This document shows, in pieces, positions 6,128 through 8,177 of a stretch of 8,177 nucleotides of DNA. Made by a program: the position numbers and the translations under genes. The notes below the pieces were generated by a model. It did not search any database. It saw only the letters and a program-made list of their open reading frames with translations, and was not told the DNA's origin. Source of the stretch: an uncultured Collinsella sp. (GTDB lineage: Bacteria; Actinomycetota; Coriobacteriia; Coriobacteriales; Coriobacteriaceae); contig CAJLUE010000075.1 in NCBI GenBank assembly GCA_905209765.1, forward strand, positions 1-8,177, written 5' to 3'. Each line of letters begins with the position of its first letter. The stretch's first letter is position 1.

Positions 6128-8147
6128 GCGCGGTCTCCTCTTCAATCTGGGTGGAAAGCTCCAGCCATTCGTCCTCGAGCTTGGGCAGCTCTTGCTTAAG
6201 GCCGTTATATTCCCCCAGCGCGGCGTTGAACTTATCCTGATCGGCATAAAGTTCTTCGCTCGCCATCAATTCCATAAGCTCGTCATAGCGGGCGCGCTTC
6301 TTGTCCAGCTCTGTCTCGATCTTCTTGAGCTGGTTGCGCACGCCCTTGAGCTTTTTGTTGAGCGCAGCGCGGGCCTGGGCCTCGGCGCGCTTTTGCTCCT
6401 TGGTCTTTTTGCCCTCGGCAGGCTTAGGCGCCGCGGCGGGGGTGTCGACCTGGGCGGCGCTGGCTTTGGTGGACTTGGCCGCGGCAGGCACGCTCTCCCC
6501 TGCCGTCTCGGCGGCGGCGCGGGCTGCGAGGTCCTCGCGCTTGTAGAGGTAGTAGTCATAGTCGCCGTCGTAGACCGTGACCTTGCCGTCGCGGATGTCG
6601 ATGATGCGGTTGGCCACGGCGCGCACCAGGTGCTCGTCGTGGCTGATCAGTACGATGGTGCCGGGGAAGTTTTGCAAGGCGTTCTCGAGCATGTCCACCG
6701 AGTCGATGTCCAGGTGGTTGGTGGGTTCGTCCAGGCACAGGAGTGCCTCGGGGGCTACGAGCATCTTGGCCAGGGCCAGACGCGCCTTTTCGCCGCCGGA
6801 GAGGACGCGTACCTGCTTTTCGATTGCGTCGTTGTCGCTAAACAGGAAGGCGCCCAGCAGGCTGCGCTGCTGCGGCACGGTCCACTTGGGCGTAACGGTG
6901 TCAATCTCTTGCAGGACAGTGTTGGACTCGGTCATGCCCTCGAGCGCGTGCTGAGCGTAATAGGCCACGCCCACGTTGGTGCCTAGGTCGCGCGTGCCGG
7001 TAGTGGGCGGCTCCAGGCCGGCGATAATCTTCATGAGGGTGGACTTACCGGCGCCGTTGGGGCCGACGAGCGCCACATGCTCACCGCGGTAGAGCTTGAG
7101 GTCGATGTCGCTGTAGATGTGCTTGTTGCCGTAGGACTTGGACACGCCCTCCAGGCCCACGACCATGTCTCCCGAGCGCGGCGGGTCGGGGAACTTAAAG
7201 TCGATGTGCTTGTGGCCCTCGGGCAGGATGACGAGCTCTTTTTTGATTTGCTCGATCTTGCGGATGCGCTCCTGGGCCTGGGCGGCCTTGGTGGGCTTGT
7301 AGCGGAACTTGTCGACGAAGACCTGCATGTGGGCGATATCGCGCTCCTGGGCAGCACGCTTGGCACGCATCTGCTCCAGGTTGTCCTCGCGCTGCTTGAG
7401 GTAGCTGCTGTAGTTGCCGGTGTAGGTGGTCACGCGGCGGTTTTCGAGGGCGGCGACGTGGTCGACGCAGGCGTCCATGAAGGCGCGGTCGTGGCTGACG
7501 ATGAGGACGGCGCCGTCGTAGTTCGCGATAAAGCCGCGCAGCCACTGGACGCTCTCGAGGTCCAGGTGGTTGGTGGGCTCGTCCAGAAGCAGCAAGTCGG
7601 GATGGCGCAGGAAGAGCTTTGCGAGCGCGATGCGCATCTGCCAGCCGCCCGAGAACTCGGAGCACGGGCGCTCAAAGTCGGTGACCTTAAAGCCCAGGCC
7701 GGACAGGATCTTGCGAGCGTTGCTCTCGAGCTCGTAGCCGCCCAGATGCTCAAAGCGGTCCTGGACCTGGCCGTACTCGTTAAGGAGTGCGTCGACGTCC
7801 TTGCCCTGCTCGGAGAGCTCGGTGATCTGGGCCTGCAGCTCGTTGGCGCGCTCGCCCATGCGGCGGATTTCCTTTGCGGCGGCCATGACCTCGGCGAGGA
7901 TAGTAGTGTCCTTGTGCTCCAGGTTGGTTTCCTGCTCTAGGTAGCCCACCTGGCAGTCCTTGGCGTACTGGACCTGGCCGGCGTCGGGGCTGTCGATGCG
8001 CATGATGATTTTGAGCATGGTGGTTTTGCCGGCGCCGTTGGGTCCCACGAGCGCAAAGCGTTCGCCGGGGTTGATCTGGAAGGACGCGCCGCTAAAGAGG
8101 ACGCGCGCGCCGAAGCTTTTTTCGATCTTGTCGACCAGGAGGATCAT
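6114..8147 (-). CDS. ABC-F family ATP-binding protein (YheS/YdiF-like)
   Basis: This 677-residue soluble protein has two ABC ATPase domains and no membrane segments, the ABC-F layout. These proteins bind the ribosomal E site and modulate translation; some protect against ribosome-targeting antibiotics. Domain 1 has Walker A GPNGAGKT (35-42), signature SGGW (166-169), Walker B with Asp189/Glu190, and PTNHLD (191-196). The interdomain linker (about 245-310) carries FRYKPTKAAQAQERIRKIEQ, typical of the YheS/YdiF/Uup side of the family. Domain 2 has GPNGAGKS (362-369), SGGE (450-453), Asp473/Glu474 and PTNHLD (475-480). An Ala/Pro/Lys-rich spacer (541-582) leads to a C-terminal coiled coil (about 583-672). 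Both catalytic glutamates are intact, so it should be an active ATPase. The start has AAAGGCGG four bases upstream. Resistance versus housekeeping cannot be settled by eye; the conserved context favours housekeeping. Confidence 0.95.
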   Translation of the reverse strand: MILLVDKIEKSFGARVLFSGASFQINPGERFALVGPNGAGKTTMLKIIMRIDSPDAGQVQYAKDCQVGYLEQETNLEHKDTTILAEVMAAAKEIRRMGERANELQAQITELSEQGKDVDALLNEYGQVQDRFEHLGGYELESNARKILSGLGFKVTDFERPCSEFSGGWQMRIALAKLFLRHPDLLLLDEPTNHLDLESVQWLRGFIANYDGAVLIVSHDRAFMDACVDHVAALENRRVTTYTGNYSSYLKQREDNLEQMRAKRAAQERDIAHMQVFVDKFRYKPTKAAQAQERIRKIEQIKKELVILPEGHKHIDFKFPDPPRSGDMVVGLEGVSKSYGNKHIYSDIDLKLYRGEHVALVGPNGAGKSTLMKIIAGLEPPTTGTRDLGTNVGVAYYAQHALEGMTESNTVLQEIDTVTPKWTVPQQRSLLGAFLFSDNDAIEKQVRVLSGGEKARLALAKMLVAPEALLCLDEPTNHLDIDSVDMLENALQNFPGTIVLISHDEHLVRAVANRIIDIRDGKVTVYDGDYDYYLYKREDLAARAAAETAGESVPAAAKSTKASAAQVDTPAAAPKPAEGKKTKEQKRAEAQARAALNKKLKGVRNQLKKIETELDKKRARYDELMELMASEELYADQDKFNAALGEYNGLKQELPKLEDEWLELSTQIEEETARELS
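6135..6140 (-). promoter_or_regulatory. Ribosome binding site that decides the GTG start of the small membrane protein
   Basis: GAGGAG lies seven bases before the GTG at 6127, inside the final codons of the ABC-F gene. No comparable site precedes the ATG at 6097, so the GTG is the better start. Confidence 0.7.
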
Positions 8148-8177
8148 GGTGCCGCCTTTGACCTTGTGTGCCTATAT

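Noticed and set aside
5955..6986. Plus-strand open frame (343 codons) opposite the small membrane gene and ABC-F gene
   Set aside because: It is antisense to Walker and signature motifs of the ABC-F protein. Its Gly/Leu-rich content follows from the Ala/Lys/Pro-rich coding on the other strand.
6114..8147. ABC-F gene as an antibiotic-resistance determinant
   Set aside because: The linker resembles the YheS/YdiF group, and the gene sits in a conserved housekeeping operon with the same base use and no mobile-element traces, so resistance is not supported by the sequence.
8171..8176. TATAGG on the minus strand upstream of the ABC-F gene as a possible -10 promoter element
   Set aside because: It lies at the window edge, so the -35 region cannot be seen, and a single imperfect hexamer is not enough to call a promoter.

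Overview
The window is a dense run of housekeeping genes, all read from the minus strand. They lie end to end with gaps of a few bases to 84 bases, or with short overlaps, so they look like one long transcription unit running from the right edge to the left edge. The DNA is GC-rich, with G or C favoured at third codon positions. This base use, together with the gene order and protein flavour (ScpA/ScpB, a four-helix-type S2P protease, an IspH with an AGTCYGV-type first cysteine motif, and a PDZ-start DUF512 protein after IspH), suggests a high-GC anaerobic Gram-positive of the Coriobacteriia, perhaps Collinsella or a relative. That assignment is inference from style, not from a marker gene.

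Layout in the direction of transcription (right to left): an ABC-F ribosome-associated ATPase of the YheS/YdiF type (8147-6114); a 98-residue membrane protein of unknown function with a GTG start (6127-5831); a site-2 protease family M50 metalloprotease (5821-5138); an 84-base gap with a small hairpin just before the ribosome binding site of the next gene; scpA (5053-4244) and scpB (4231-3512), the kleisin and its partner in the SMC condensin complex; an RluB/RsuA-family pseudouridine synthase (3525-2554); a 66-base gap; cytidylate kinase cmk (2487-1801); a PlsC-type lysophosphatidate acyltransferase (1797-1069); ispH, the last enzyme of the MEP isoprenoid pathway (1066-170); and the first 55 codons of a PDZ-domain protein, probably the DUF512 radical-SAM-like family, cut by the left edge (167-1).

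The genes serve several core processes: ribosome function (ABC-F, RluB), chromosome compaction and segregation (ScpAB), membrane proteolysis (M50), nucleotide supply (Cmk), and membrane lipid and isoprenoid synthesis (PlsC, IspH). scpA-scpB-rluB-cmk and cmk-plsC-ispH are gene orders seen in many bacteria, so the cluster is conserved rather than exotic. Tight junctions, with Shine-Dalgarno sequences placed inside the end of the preceding gene and two 14-base overlaps, suggest translational coupling along the message.

I found no RNA gene, mobile element, CRISPR array, phage or defence gene, and no convincing terminator or promoter. No stretch over 300 bases lacks a gene. The points most worth a second look are the HX4E (not HX4D) catalytic motif in PlsC, the unknown small membrane protein between the ABC-F and M50 genes, and the strongly acidic segments in both ScpA and ScpB. 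I see no evidence of a previously undescribed system.
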